Shown one piece after another: positions 42,701-51,592 of a stretch of DNA of 64,000 nucleotides. The notes below the pieces were generated by a model. The model saw nothing but the letters and a program-made list of their open reading frames with translations, did not search any database and was not told where the DNA came from. Position 1 is the first letter of the stretch. Each line of letters begins with the position of its first letter. Source of the DNA: Symsagittifera roscoffensis (lineage: Eukaryota > Xenacoelomorpha > Acoela > Convolutidae); assembly GCF_963678635.1 (NCBI RefSeq), contig NC_087063.1, positions 78,391,617 to 78,455,616 on the forward strand, given 5' to 3'. Both the position numbers and the translations under genes were made by a program.

Positions 42701-45348
42701 GGTTTTTCAGTTCATTAGGAGGATTAAACAAATTGAACAAGAGACTGACCTCCTTATTTAATTCGACAATTCATTTTTTATTTGTTTTAGCCCATGCATA
42801 TAGCTTCTATCCTATCTCCATTACCTAATTCCTTACAAAGATAGACAAATTTTTCAGACAAAAATTTTGAAACAAGTCAACAAACAATTTTTTCAGATAC
42901 TACGCTTGCGATAGCAAGCGTAATCAAATTGGAAAACAGTCTTTTTTGGGTTAGCAGCTAAGCTAGTTCAGCAAATTCACTGAATCATTTGGTCAGCTTA
43001 TTTTATTAGAATATCAAGTTCGTGGTATCAAGTTGGCCCGTTCAGCATGGGGAGGTTGCGTTCATTCTTGGGGCAAAATAACTCAGGATTTTTTTGCAGC
43101 CGGAACTTTATACGCGTGAAAACCAATATATATTTTTTATCTAATGTTTGAATTTCCACCGCACGATTTTGCTTATGGTTAAGGCAGTTTCATTCTTTCG
43201 AAACTTTTTAAAATATATTTAGTTTTGGTTGCAAGAAATAAAGTTCCAAGAACAGGTGCTGAACATTTTTTTGTTCATGCAATTAAAAATGAGGAGTAGC
43301 TTTGACTTCGGATATGCTTTATCAATTTTTTTGTTATTGTTTAGCACGGAAAGTTAGGAAACAGAAATAAACAACGGAATTAATCGATTGTTTTATCATA
43401 TTAAATCCCTTTGAGTCGTTGAACAACAATAATGTTGAACGACAATAATAGAATTAAACGACAATAAAAAGTTTTCAACAAAGATTTTCAATTATGTGAG
43501 CAATTAATATAAAGTTTTTGACATTTTGATTAATTTTGAGCAAGGGGCGAGCTAGATTCAAAAAGAACGATTTGCTGTAATCGTTTTTCGTAAGCTCCAA
43601 ACTGTTAGTTTTCTTCCTTTTGGACGTTTTTTACGTTTCTTAGTCCTTTTGTTTTACCGTCATTTTTTGAATATTGGGAAAATCAAACAACCGCCCAGCG
43701 TTTTTTCACTTGAGTCTTGTAAAGTTCAAACAACTGCCCATAAATGTTTTGTTCAATAAGTCTAAGGAACTATGAATATCATTTCTAACTCTTAGGCTTT
43801 CGTTCAGATCATTTTTCAGGCCACGAAGAAACGCGAGATTAAATAAGAAAATTATCTATGTTTTCTGTAGTTTTTTATTAGTTTGGTATGAAACTTTTGT
43901 GCTACTTGCACAACAACCGGTTTTTTTGCGGATATTTTATTTTTTCATTTATGATTTTAGGAAAATTTTTAAAGAGTTTGTCTGCGTACTTTTCTCTTTT
44001 CTGAAGAAATTAATGAATGGGGGTGTCTTAACTTTTTTGGACTCACTGTCATGGCCAATTTTATGGCGTAAAAAACTTCTCAATTTTTCGCCTTGTTTGC
44101 ATGTTTCAATCATCTCGTTCATTTTTGTCATGTGAGCTTTTATGAATCAAGAGTGTAAGAGAATGGCTAGATCGTACTTACTCTTGTAATTTTTTGAAGC
44201 TTTTCAAAAAAAATGAAATGTCTCTGTTTTTTTCACATTCAAGGTTTTCCGCTTCCATTCTACCATATCGTTTTGCATCCCAAGTGATGGCTTTGTTTTG
44301 ATTAATTGTTTCCTAATTTCATTGATTGTTTCTGCCTCTAATTGTAGTTCTGGTATGATATTTGCCTTTATTTGTAAAACTATATAAAGCTTAAGCTTAT
44401 AAAAATATAGTGTTACATATTGATATGAAAGGATAACCACGACCAACAACATCATTGTAAATTTGTCGCCGACTGCATCAAATTGCCACGTCCCTTTTCC
44501 GCCTATCTCGCCCACCTGTTTCGCTTCGTACTCGCAGAACAGGTTGTTTTCCACCACTTTTCCGCCAAGCATTATGCCGTACTCCTTAAAGATACAAATA
44601 ATTAAAAACTATTGGGGTTATTTTTGAGATTACAACTCCAGTAAACAGACTGTTCAGCCATCACAATCTTCATAATGAATTGTTTTTAGGCGGAAGATTT
44701 ACTTAAGTTCACAAAAAATGAAACTTTAGTAAATTTAGTACCACCTCGGAGAACACTAATGGATCTCCAAATCCGTTTTCAGGTGTCTCTTATCTATTTA
44801 GTGTGAGCTAATTCACAGGCAGATGACTTCGGTTATGGCGAGCGAAACTGTGTACTTTTCGCAACAGGCTGAAAACAGCTTTGGCGTAGTTTCCGGTTCG
44901 ATAATTATTTGACACTAATGTATGAGCTATGCGCACCTGTTTAATCATAGCTGAAAACGACCCAGACTTGGCATTGAGTCGACCGCCACTCGCATTTCCT
45001 TCCGGGAGACTCGAGCGCCTGGATCTGGACCTAGAGGCCGACTGAGAAGGAGGGTTACGCTAAAACACGTCGAAAACAAAAACATAGTGAAAAAATGACT
45101 ATTATTAGCATGCGTCCAGTTACATATTTTTTGTATGGTTAACCTTTCATTTTTGCTTCACTTAGACGATATGAATGATTTGGTAACCTAAATCGAAAAA
45201 AAATAGAATTGGTTTTTTCGTTTCCAAGTTTACCCAACAAATATCTATATACCTCGTTGACCACAGAAGTTAAACTCATAGTTACTTGCTTACAGACCTG
45301 ACTCGAGCTGGCATATGGACTTTGCTGTCGTCTTCTTTGGGGGCCCAT
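30452..45348 (-). CDS. Divergent protein kinase, probable pseudokinase, 11 proposed exons
   Basis: Exons in transcript order: 45348-45298, 45059-44937, 44584-44516 (end uncertain), about 37012-36843 (start uncertain), 36533-36296, 33865-33749, 33392-33154, 32955-32751, 31990-31804, 31402-31110, 30723-30452. From the fourth exon on, junctions and phases agree. Start: ATG with A at -3 and G at +4. Order: Arg/Ser-rich N-terminus; kinase N-lobe (YGIMLGGKVVEN; IKVYPDISRW); catalytic-loop equivalent FERMRPDDTLF where HRD is replaced; metal-loop equivalent CDFTG; C-lobe with IWIAGAIIYHLLSRG; then a Gly-rich, basic and acidic tail of about 300 residues not recognised. Loss of the HRD aspartate argues against catalysis; scaffold roles are usual for such proteins. 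Closest group unknown (Tribbles/STK40-like layout is only a resemblance). A 7.5-kb intron holds the second LTR element in antisense. Confidence 0.75.
31110..31402 (-). CDS. Pseudokinase gene, tail exon
   Basis: Acceptor TTTTTCAG, donor TCAG|GTTAGT. Encodes SLTLYSDDYSQMPNHMESHM, a Lys/Glu-rich part and SYIYNDFYGAPVDFVGTTES. High GC. Confidence 0.75.
31804..31990 (-). CDS. Pseudokinase gene, tail exon
   Basis: Acceptor TTTTTTAG, donor AAA|GTAAGA, phase 2 out. Encodes ISGYGWAPTKYEKKILEGTY and a basic end (AQRKKRAFKRASK). Confidence 0.75.
32030..32470 (-). pseudogene. Decayed coding remnant in a pseudokinase intron
   Basis: In reverse, short open stretches look protein-like but are split by stops: TRERTNILPVQPITANRKAY (about 32110-32050), NWKAYNDIFRSHGPAATW (about 32250-32195), TIAAKIGQAVIDLKLEIKRE (about 32455-32395). 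Probably an old insertion. Family not recognised. Confidence 0.3.
32675..32695. repeat. Poly-G tract
   Basis: An almost pure run of about 18 G beside the GGN-repeat exon of the pseudokinase; likely length-variable and a possible assembly weak point. Confidence 0.8.
32751..32955 (-). CDS. Pseudokinase gene, Gly-repeat exon
   Basis: Encodes MKSMRDDYHSWVAANRG, a run of about nine Gly from GGN repeats, then SVSHAEMSRAKKSFEARTRQ. Phase-compatible on both sides. A long poly-G tract lies in the intron just beyond. Confidence 0.75.
33154..33392 (-). CDS. Pseudokinase gene, C-lobe exon
   Basis: Encodes EIWIAGAIIYHLLSRGSKYP, SHEMKRFLRDVLEWEPEYRP and AVEHDWIV, matching the DxW..G..L..LL, L...P..R and H.W features of a kinase C-lobe. 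Confidence 0.85.
33749..33865 (-). CDS. Pseudokinase gene, activation-segment exon
   Basis: Acceptor AATTTAG, donor CACAG|GTAAAC. MVAPMLSPPEIERQASGDHC corresponds to the GT..Y..PE segment; the PPE is kept. Confidence 0.75.
33866..36295. other. Intron of the pseudokinase gene with dispersed repeats
   Basis: 2.4 kb, no coding exon seen. It includes a tRNA-like SINE copy (35010-35095), a block matching 28470-28510 (GTTAACAACTTGCTAAATAGAATC-like) at 34935-34970, and GATGCAAAGCTCCGTTTGCC near 35690, a relative of 29391. Confidence 0.5.
35010..35095 (+). repeat. tRNA-derived SINE copy
   Basis: Box A TAGCCTGGAGGTAAC and box B GGGTTCAAAGCTG, then a poly-T run and a tail with CCGTTTCACAAAATTGTCGG and CCTAGTAGCCACACC, shared with other copies. 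Confidence 0.6.
36296..36533 (-). CDS. Pseudokinase gene, catalytic-loop exon
   Basis: Acceptor CTTTCAG, donor A|GTATAA. LATWFTQILRSMSRASDQGI aligns with the helix before the catalytic loop; FERMRPDDTLF stands where HRDxxxxN..L is expected and CDFTG where DFG is. The catalytic Asp position holds Arg. Confidence 0.75.
36843..37012 (-). CDS. Pseudokinase gene, N-lobe exon
   Basis: Encodes GKFIKVYPDISRWPKEHSER, QKLFKHVKGSPQVHDVIDDG and NLLMLLTDRHG; IKVY matches the strand-3 lysine region and LLMLLTD the hinge. Donor GGG|GTATGA. Phase into the proposed exon 3 fits only if the acceptor is the AAG at 37007, leaving the start open. Confidence 0.6.
37470..38304 (+). repeat. LTR 1 of the envelope-only element (835 bp)
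   Basis: Ends TATTACGCTTGC and GCTAGCGTAATA form an inverted pair, not the usual TG..CA. The copy at 41726 differs at one base near the left end, whereas the 323 bp before the LTR differ at about a dozen sites, which is why I place the boundary here. It has a TATA box (38017) and AATAAA (38194). Confidence 0.6.
38017..38025 (+). promoter_or_regulatory. TATA box TATAAATAG in LTR 1
   Basis: A textbook TATA box in the LTR, preceded by a cluster of short palindromes built on TCGTAAAGTACGA (37896-37960). The equivalent in LTR 2 is at 42273. Confidence 0.6.
38308..38317 (+). other. Primer-binding site TGGTGCGACC after LTR 1
   Basis: Three bases after the LTR end. The ten bases equal the primer site of the giant element (4094). 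Another copy follows LTR 2 at 42564-42573. Confidence 0.65.
38934..39008 (+). CDS. 24-residue acidic mini-ORF abutting the envelope start
   Basis: ATG at 38934, TAA at 39006-39008 immediately followed by the envelope ATG. The product contains LEEGELMDPDP and is strongly acidic. It may be an upstream ORF or the residue of a lost gene. Confidence 0.3.
   Translation: MTNPNSELEEGELMDPDPVLTTLE
39009..41248 (+). pseudogene. Broken envelope-like glycoprotein gene
   Basis: Three open pieces (39009-40238, 40427-40687, 40700-41248) match successive parts of the envelope at 16197-18815: hydrophobic signal region (residues about 24-38), HYDC at 60-63, the EGF..DTG segment, the FVDPITRQTF segment, and the C-terminal membrane region near 40910-41060. 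Breaks: TAA at 40236, a further stop near 40411, a frame change, and a stop at 40685. So it encodes no full product. Not a recent copy of the giant element's gene; the two proteins are well diverged. Confidence 0.8.
41270..41402 (+). pseudogene. Possible remnant of an ORF after env
   Basis: One frame reads an acidic, Ser/Thr/Gln-rich stretch (DFEDLLSLLPPTDPLDS, ISALTQQPTVSTTTTG) with one stop. It follows GTTCTAG, an acceptor-like site, and ends at ACAACAG|GTTAGT, a donor-like site at the repeat edge. The position matches ORF7 in the giant element. Confidence 0.25.
41726..42560 (+). repeat. LTR 2 of the envelope-only element (835 bp)
   Basis: Same length as LTR 1 and nearly identical. Followed by the primer site (42564) and about 110 bp of leader that break off at 42682 into another repeat copy. 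Confidence 0.6.
42273..42281 (+). promoter_or_regulatory. TATA box TATAAATAG in LTR 2
   Basis: Identical copy of the element at 38017, in the same context. Confidence 0.6.
42682..43123 (+). repeat. Third, truncated copy of the internal end and LTR start
   Basis: Matches 37254-37695. It covers the 3' internal segment and the first 226 bp of an LTR, then stops at GTGAAAAC where the other copies continue TGTTCTGATTTC. Confidence 0.7.
43124..44515. other. Intron DNA with dispersed repeats
   Basis: No exon supported. TTGCACAACAACCGGTTTTT at 43911 belongs to a family also seen at 27270 and 31698. Confidence 0.4.
44516..44584 (-). CDS. Pseudokinase gene, exon 3 (kinase N-lobe start)
   Basis: EYGIMLGGKVVENNLFCEYE resembles a kinase strand 1-2 region with an eroded Gly loop. 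The donor is taken as CAG|GTGGGC in phase 0; the frame stays open well beyond, so the exon may end later or a short exon may be missed between here and 37 kb. Confidence 0.45.
44937..45059 (-). CDS. Pseudokinase gene, exon 2
   Basis: Acceptor TGTTTTAG, donor CAG|GTGCGC, phase 0 both sides, 41 codons. Arg/Ser-rich (SQSASRSRSRRSS) then KSGSFSAMIKQ. Clearly higher GC than its surroundings. Confidence 0.6.
45298..45348 (-). CDS. Pseudokinase gene, first coding exon
   Basis: MGPQRRRQQSPYASSSQ with an upstream in-frame stop and a good start context (AGAATGG). Donor CAG|GTCTGT was chosen because the alternative GTAAGC four bases on leads to an immediate stop in the next exon. Confidence 0.55.
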
Positions 45349-46927
45349 TCTAACCGATCCACTTAACAAACCTCATAAAGTTCAGTTGATACCAGAGCAA
45401 TGTTAAGCCCGAAGTTAAAATCGTATTGCAGAATCTTAAGACAAAATAAATATATTAAAGGTCTTGGTTTCTTAAAAACACAGGAAAGAAATTATAAATT
45501 AAATTGTTTTTAACTTGGATCATCCTGAAGTCAATCAACGCTTTTGTAAATGACACTTAGTTCCAAAGTATCTTGGTAAATTGATAGCCATTATGACAAA
45601 AAAGTGCATCATAAGGTCAAATCAATTAAGAAGTTTGGTTTTTAAGCTTCTGAAGTGTTCTACTGGTCGGGTGCATTCGAACTCTGTTCCTCAAAGGCAT
45701 ACTTTTATAGCACTTGGTTGTAACACTATACTCTCTACGATACGAGTGTAACAATTTTTCATTCTCTTCAATGCCTGCTTGTTTCATTTTTGTTTCGTCT
45801 GATTGCTCTTTTTTATACTTTAAATGCCAATTTTAGTAGCTTTAGACTTTGCACAAGCATGTCATGTCATAGGCCGTTACATGTAACTCAAAGTATAGTC
45901 CATTTCGGTGAAATTTTTTTTGACCGGGAGGACAGTTTTTGGAAAAGTTTTGTTTTTGTTTTGGAAAAGAATTTTTAAATACTCAATTTCAATTTTTTTT
46001 GTCTGCTATCCTCTCAAAGTTTGCTTGACGTCGACAGCGGCTCTGGATTGTTTTCTTGGGTTGTTCAGTCAAAAAAAATCGCAAAAAAATTTTGCTAAAG
46101 GGAATCCTTTGGAAAAATAAAGCAACCAGAATCAGGGTTGTTTTTTCTAGGTATGACGAGCGAAAACAATTGCTGGCTGTAGATTAAGTTTTATGTGCTC
46201 CCATAGAGAAAATTTCTGGCAAAACTTGCTTGTTTATTCCAGGTAATTTTATCTTCGCAAATTTCAAAGCCATTTGTTTGCAACTGTAAACAAAGACAGC
46301 CGGTTAATGTGCAAGTAGCCTAGAATGTTTCGACCATAGCCTTCAAAAAACTACAAGACAATTTTTTTTCAAATTAGTGTTTTTTTTATAAGTGATGTGA
46401 AAAGGATCTGACGTAAAAGTACAACTTGGGCATATTCGACAATGCTAGTAGGATAGGAAAACAGAAATACTGTTTTTTGATGGAAATGACTAGAAAAACA
46501 AAAAAATATATAAAAACTTTTAAAAATCAAACTTTTACAAACTTTTTTTTGCAGAATCTTTTTGAATTTTGAGGTTAAATTTGCAGATTGAATTACTTGC
46601 ATCATTAAATAATTAAATCAAAATGATTTCAAATTATTGGGAAAGCTACTGAAAGAAACAGTGGCCGGGTTTGATCCTTAGATCTTTGTAGTTCCAGGCA
46701 TTGATGCTATCTCCAGGCTAAAACGCGCCTTAAAACGCGTCAGGAAATTTCGAATTTGAGTTTGATAAAAACCAGGCCATATTGTAGGGCAAATTTTTTA
46801 TCTGAAAAAAGCCTATGTTCTGATTTGATAACGCTTGCTATTCGCTCGCGTAACAATGCCGAGTAGCAAAACAGTGTGAAAAAATTTGAAATAAAAACTA
46901 TGATTTGGGCTTTTACTTTTTTCACTC
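45349..46927. other. Upstream region of the pseudokinase gene
   Basis: About 1.6 kb with no gene. No promoter motif recognised. Holds a reverse SINE-like copy (46655-46730), a reverse copy of the ACCGGTT repeat (46300-46345), and a reverse relative of the LTR hairpin (46825-46860). Confidence 0.4.
46655..46730 (-). repeat. tRNA-derived SINE-like copy, reverse strand
   Basis: In reverse: TAGCCTGGAGATAGCATC (box A) and GGATCAAACCCGG (box B), close to the copy at 35010. Confidence 0.5.
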
Positions 46928-47175
46928 CTCTGTGTAAGAGCTTCTATTTCTCGAATCCGAAAGGATTGATAAACATTGTATTCATACCGAAACGGAGTAA
47001 AACAACTAGTTGATAGACAATGTTAATTCCGACTGAACAATAGGCCAGACACAGTTCATGTTCTGTGCCTATCAGGGCCAACCTGCCTATCGCATGAAAG
47101 AGTTTAACCTTAACTATGAATAATATAAAAAAATATGCATGTAAATAAACCAAAGAGTCTATCAATCCCGGCCGG
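46928..47175 (-). repeat. LTR (3' relative to element), gag-only element
   Basis: Shares CTCTGTGTAAGAGCTTCT, CCGAAACGGAGTAAAACAAC and CAACCTGCCTATCGCATGAA with 48772-49015. Boundaries approximate. Confidence 0.7.
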
Positions 47176-47299
47176 TTGACGTTTCCCCTCAGCAAGAGAA
47201 TATAAAGCGACTGTTTTAATGTTTGAGTTTTAGAGTCCCCGGGGGACTTTTTGGTTTTGAGTTTTAGAGTCCCCGTAGGACTTTTGATCCTTTTCATTT

Positions 47300-48765
47300 T
47301 TCTCTATCTAGTTTCTGTTGATTTCCCGTCACTGACGTCCTCCCCATTATTTTCATGCTCCTCGTCTTCCTGCACTTTATCTATCGTTTTTCGTCGCAAT
47401 GTCCCCTTCTTTCTGTTCTTTGTCCTTTACGAACAAAATATCGTTGTTGTTTTTGGTTTTTTCGTCTTCTGTTGTTGAAGTTAGATCCACCACGTCTGTT
47501 TCCTTCGTACTGTGTTTTGGTTAATTGCTTCAATGAATAATTCACAGGCTTGATATTGTGGCGATTTTTCTGCGAATTCCATTCGATTTTAAGCTCGGGT
47601 AATTTTCCGTTTTCGATTTGTCTGGCGGAGAATCAATTTCGAATCGGTATAATTTTTGCTGTTCTTCATTGTTTTTGTCACTAATTGTATTGATTGGTAC
47701 GGGGTATCCAAAAGCATCTGACAGCGCCGATTGGCGATTTCTTGCTGATTTTTGCTGTGGTACTGTTGAGGTTGTGGGGGGCGTACGCTTTTGATTTTGC
47801 CTTTTAGGAGATGATGCGATGTCCTCCGAGGATGTAGATGATTGCTCGTCTTTGTCTGAAAGACTGGATATCGATTTTTCCCGAGTGTTGTTATCGGTCG
47901 ACTTTTCGACTTTTTTGTCCGTTTGTAGACTCATGCCACGTGTTGTTTGTAATTTTTGTATCGGTTCTTGTTTTGGTGTTGTATTTGGTCCTCCGAACGG
48001 GTTTATCTTCATTGTACGACTGTGTTCAATGCCTTTTTCCCGACGTATTGCATATTCATATGCATCTTGTGCACTCCGTGTTTGTGCCAGTAATTCTTTC
48101 GCAATTTTTTGATTGTTCATATGTGCTGTGAACATGTATCTTACCCATTCGTCTTCGCGATCACCACAATCAGCTCGTGAAGCTAGCTCTACTAAATCTG
48201 CATGGAATTGCTCAAGACTCTCTAATTTTTTTTGTTTTCTACAAATAAAATTGTATCTTTCGAAGGTGATTATTCTGTTTGTAATAAAAATATCCTCCAG
48301 TATCGTCATGAGTTCTTGTGTGGTATCCGTGTGGAGTTCCAGACTGTGTCTTTTCTGTTGAAGTTGTCTTCGACCTTCAGCTCCTAAGCATAAAAAAAGA
48401 TAGCTGCGAAATCTTCGCGTCTGCTTCGTCCCATCTGAATGAATTGCATAGTACTCTTTTCTTCCGAGCCTTTATAACATGATTCTCCCAACCAACTCGT
48501 TCCTCCTGATTCTGAACCTCCCGGTTTTCCTTCTGTGCCCCTGTTTCGCTGTTATTTCAACTTCATATATAAGTTCTGAAGGTTTGACTAATGATGGTCT
48601 GGCTCTTAGGAGGTTTCGTACCTCAATTCCGTTCTTTGTGAATACTGCCATCTCCAGTATTGCTGCCCACTTTGACCATTCTAACAGTGGTTCGACAGAC
48701 ATCTTCTCCCAAAATGGGTAAATATTTAATGCGGTTTTGGAATATCCTGCTGGCTGCGCCATGTT
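47300..48765 (-). pseudogene. Ty3/Gypsy-type gag, frameshifted
   Basis: The reverse-strand frame 48765-48472 reads WSKWAAILEMAVFTKNGIEV; the frame 48470-47542 reads FERYNFICRKQKKLESLEQF, ASRADCGDREDEWVRYMF and AYEYAIRREKGIEHSRTMK, the usual capsid motifs of this group, followed by a Lys/Ser/Thr-rich tail. There are shifts near 48471 and 47575; beyond the second an Arg/Asn-rich part (NRRGGSNFNNRRRKNQ) continues. The gag ATG overlaps the primer-like site. No zinc knuckle seen. Confidence 0.75.
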
Positions 48766-48771
48766 ATACCT

Positions 48772-49015
48772 CTGTGTATGAGCTTCTATTTCTCGAATCC
48801 GAATGAGTGATAAACAATGAATTCCTACCGAAACGGAGTAAAACAACTAGTTGATAGACAATGTTAATTCCGACTGAACAAAAGTTCAGACACAGTTCAT
48901 GTTCTGTGCCCATCAAGGTCAACCTGCCTATCGCATGAAAGAGTTTAATATAAACTATAAATAATATAAATAAACATGTATGTACTGAGTTTATCAATCC
49001 AGACCGGATGACAAC
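48772..49015 (-). repeat. LTR (5' relative to element), gag-only element
   Basis: Partner of 46928-47175. In reverse it starts near TGTCATCCGGTCTGG and ends just before the primer-like TGGCGCAGCC. Confidence 0.7.
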
Positions 49016-51540
49016 GTCTTTGCACTTTCTTACAAGGGTTGCAATGCAATGTAGTTTGCTCATGTTTAATGTTCTGCACAAATCACACTTTCATGCCGAA
49101 ATTTTTCCCTTTCTGAAGTTTCTTGGATGATAATCAATTATATTAAACAGTTATTGTCTATGAAAAAAGTTTATTGCGTTTACTGAAGCAAGGAATCATT
49201 TTCAATCAAATAACTTAACGGTAATTAAAAATTCTATAAATTTTTTTGTTGTGTCAAAATTAGACCTTTTTTGCCAGTTTTATCAAAATTTTATAATGTG
49301 CATTGTAAGCGGATTCCGCAACAAGGACGCTCCCTTTGTTCTTCTTTTGTTCTTTACTTTCCTTTGATCGTTCCGACAAAATTTTAACATGTTTAAAGAC
49401 TTGTCTCTGGAATCCAGGAACATACAGACACAAAAATGCGCTCCTATCCAGTGCACAGTTTGGCCTCGTAATGACAAAATAAGCAAAAAACTCAAAGTTA
49501 TTAGATTTTACATAAAACTTCCCAGAAATTGCCAGGAGCAAAACCAGCAATCCAATCCCTCAAAAGTTTAGCAAGTAGTGAGGGAAATGTACAAAAACTG
49601 TCCCAAGAAGCCACATGAACATAAAACCTAAACAAGTTTGTAGTTGTTTTGCTTCGAGTGATATTATTTTGAACTGGCAAAAAAAAGAACTTGCTTTGCA
49701 CGAAAAATTAGTATTTGGTAGGCAATGACTTTTTAATCATCCGGGAAACTTTATCTGGGGTATTCATAGTAAAATATCAAAAGAGGATCATAGGAAAGTA
49801 TCCATATAACTTTCATCTCCATATAGTGGTAAATTTACTCAGTGGTTAATTCTCGTCAACTTTTTGTTCTGACCATAGAAAACTTTTTAATTCTGACCAT
49901 AGAAAACATAAAAACTTTTCTTTAGGGTGCATTTTCTTGTTTTTGTTTTCAGGTACCATAAATTAGGCATCAAAAAATCATCAAAATGGGTTAATTTTTT
50001 TAGTCGTGATTCGGTTGACATTTACAAATGATTAAAAATTTGATGGAGTGTTGACAAAGTTTGGTGTAAATATTTAAATTCAATTTCGACCGAGCAATCT
50101 AGTAACGTCCGTTAAAAAAACTGATTTTTTATTAGGTTTTCAGCCTGAAAGAAATATGATATACTACAAAAACGTTGCAAAACGATGTTGGAAATTTTAT
50201 TTAGCACTTCCCTGGCTATTAAAGTTATTGAAAAAAAAGTTTTAATTTTTTTTGATCATTTATTTTTTGAAGACAAATAATGTCGATTAGTGTTTTTCAC
50301 TAAATTTTCACGCGTTCGTATAGTTTTGTAATCACATCTTAAAAACACACTAAATTGGAGAAAAAAAGAAGGAACTTATTTTGTAGTTTTTCATGAATAT
50401 GGCCGGAGCAATAACAATTTAGGCTATTTGTAGAGAAACCGGCTATCCGTGTAGTAGTGTTTGGCTTCAAAGACTTAATAATGAACCACTGTTAAGAAAA
50501 TTCCGTATTTCTCGTCAGAGGTAACAAATATAAAAAATCGACTTTTTCACCTTAACATTTTGCCCAACAGAATCCTTGTTTTGATGACTTGATTTATAGT
50601 AAAATTAAAACCAGCATCTTAATGGTTACTTTTGAAATATTTTGTTTTGTTTTCCGCAAACTATGGAAAAAAACTGCAGTTTCTTAGTAATTTTTTTTAT
50701 CTCATTTTTTGATACCACTGTTACATAACTTTAAATCGCAATTCATGTGATAGCCTCTATGTCATGTAACTGTATTTTCAAATCAAAATTTTTTTGAAAA
50801 TTAAGTTTTTTTCAGTAGAAATTTAAAAAATTGGACCGGTTAATCAGCTTCATATTTTAGCGGCCTCATACATTACTCAAAATAACTTAAATTTTTCTAT
50901 AAATCTGCCAACACAACATCATTTTTCAAATTTAATTATGTAGTTTGACTTAATTAATTGTCGATTGATACCTGATACTTTTTTAAATAGCCTTAGGTTA
51001 AAATAACAGAATAATGAAGCACTGTCATAAGCAATGTTGCTCGCACAAAAAACTTAATCTGTTTCAATCTTCACAGTTGCATCAACTTCAGCTCTTTGAA
51101 AATTTTCGGTAATGGTTTTTCAATGGCCCTAAATGAAATTGAAAGCAAATGAAAACCGTCCAAAAATGTGAACTGCAAAGGAAATGTAGAAGTCATTGAT
51201 TTCCATTTTTGTCTGTTTCATTTTTTCTTTTAAAATAGTTGACCAATTTAAACAATAGTTTAACTGTGTACTTCATACGACAGATATTTCACGTAGCCAG
51301 TAGAAAGTTTGGAACTTTTTTTAAACGTTACATTATTGGTATTTTTTAATGTTGTTTTTTAAGTGTGATTTTGAGTTTGAGAAATTTGGATCATTTATAA
51401 AAAAAATTTCAGCTAAGAATTCTAAAAACCATTAATGTTTTTTGCTCTTTTTGATTTTTTGAAATCTGAGTGTAGTTTATCTTCTTTTTGGCAAGTGAAA
51501 CTAAATTGAAATTCAGAAAGAGACTGTTTTCTGTGCCAAA
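49016..51540. other. Intergenic DNA without a supported gene
   Basis: AT-rich. A reverse-strand ORF at 49550-49260 has a hydrophobic start but no family match. Nothing else stands out. Confidence 0.4.
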
Positions 51541-51544
51541 TTAG

Positions 51545-51592
51545 CCCAGGATCGGTTAACCGGTTAAAAAAAACTAACCGCTCGGAGGCCCA
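51545..51592. repeat. hAT-like terminal remnant
   Basis: GGTTAACCGGTTAA followed by ACTAACCGCTCGGAGGCCCA resembles the right end of the element at 53372-54386 (TTAACCGGTTAA..ACCGCTCCAGGTCCTA), same orientation. Confidence 0.45.

Larger units (their letters stand above)
37147..43123 (+). mobile_element. Rearranged envelope-only LTR element, tandem structure
   Basis: A 1280-bp direct repeat (37147-38426 and 41403-42682) brackets about 3 kb with a broken envelope gene; a third partial copy (42682-43123) follows directly. Each repeat is 3' internal DNA, an LTR, a primer site and leader. No gag or pol remains. Layout: internal end, LTR, leader, env, internal end, LTR, leader, internal end, LTR fragment. 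That fits head-to-tail units sharing LTRs, one of which lost its inside. It is antisense to the pseudokinase gene whose intron it fills. No flanking duplication was found. Confidence 0.75.
46928..49015 (-). mobile_element. Internally deleted Ty3/Gypsy-type element (gag only)
   Basis: About 250-bp direct repeats (46928-47175 and 48772-49015) flank 1.6 kb that carry only gag, in reverse. The repeats differ at a few per cent of sites by eye, so it is older than the giant element. Next to the right repeat the reverse strand reads TGGCGCAGCCAG, a primer-site-like sequence; before the left repeat the reverse strand has a purine tract GAGGGGAAA. No pol is left. Confidence 0.7.

Noticed and set aside
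37147-43123. Split direct repeats of a tyrosine-recombinase (DIRS/Ngaro) element
   Set aside because: The A-B order could be read that way, but there is a tRNA primer site after each LTR and the envelope matches an LTR element, so tandem LTR units fit better.
44204-44515. Long continuation of pseudokinase exon 3 in the open frame
   Set aside because: The part after 44516 includes a strongly hydrophobic stretch unlike a kinase N-lobe and follows a good donor; kept as intron, with the uncertainty stated.
49260-49701. Reverse-strand ORFs with hydrophobic stretches, briefly resembling a receptor fragment
   Set aside because: No family motif, no splice support and AT-rich composition; most likely chance.
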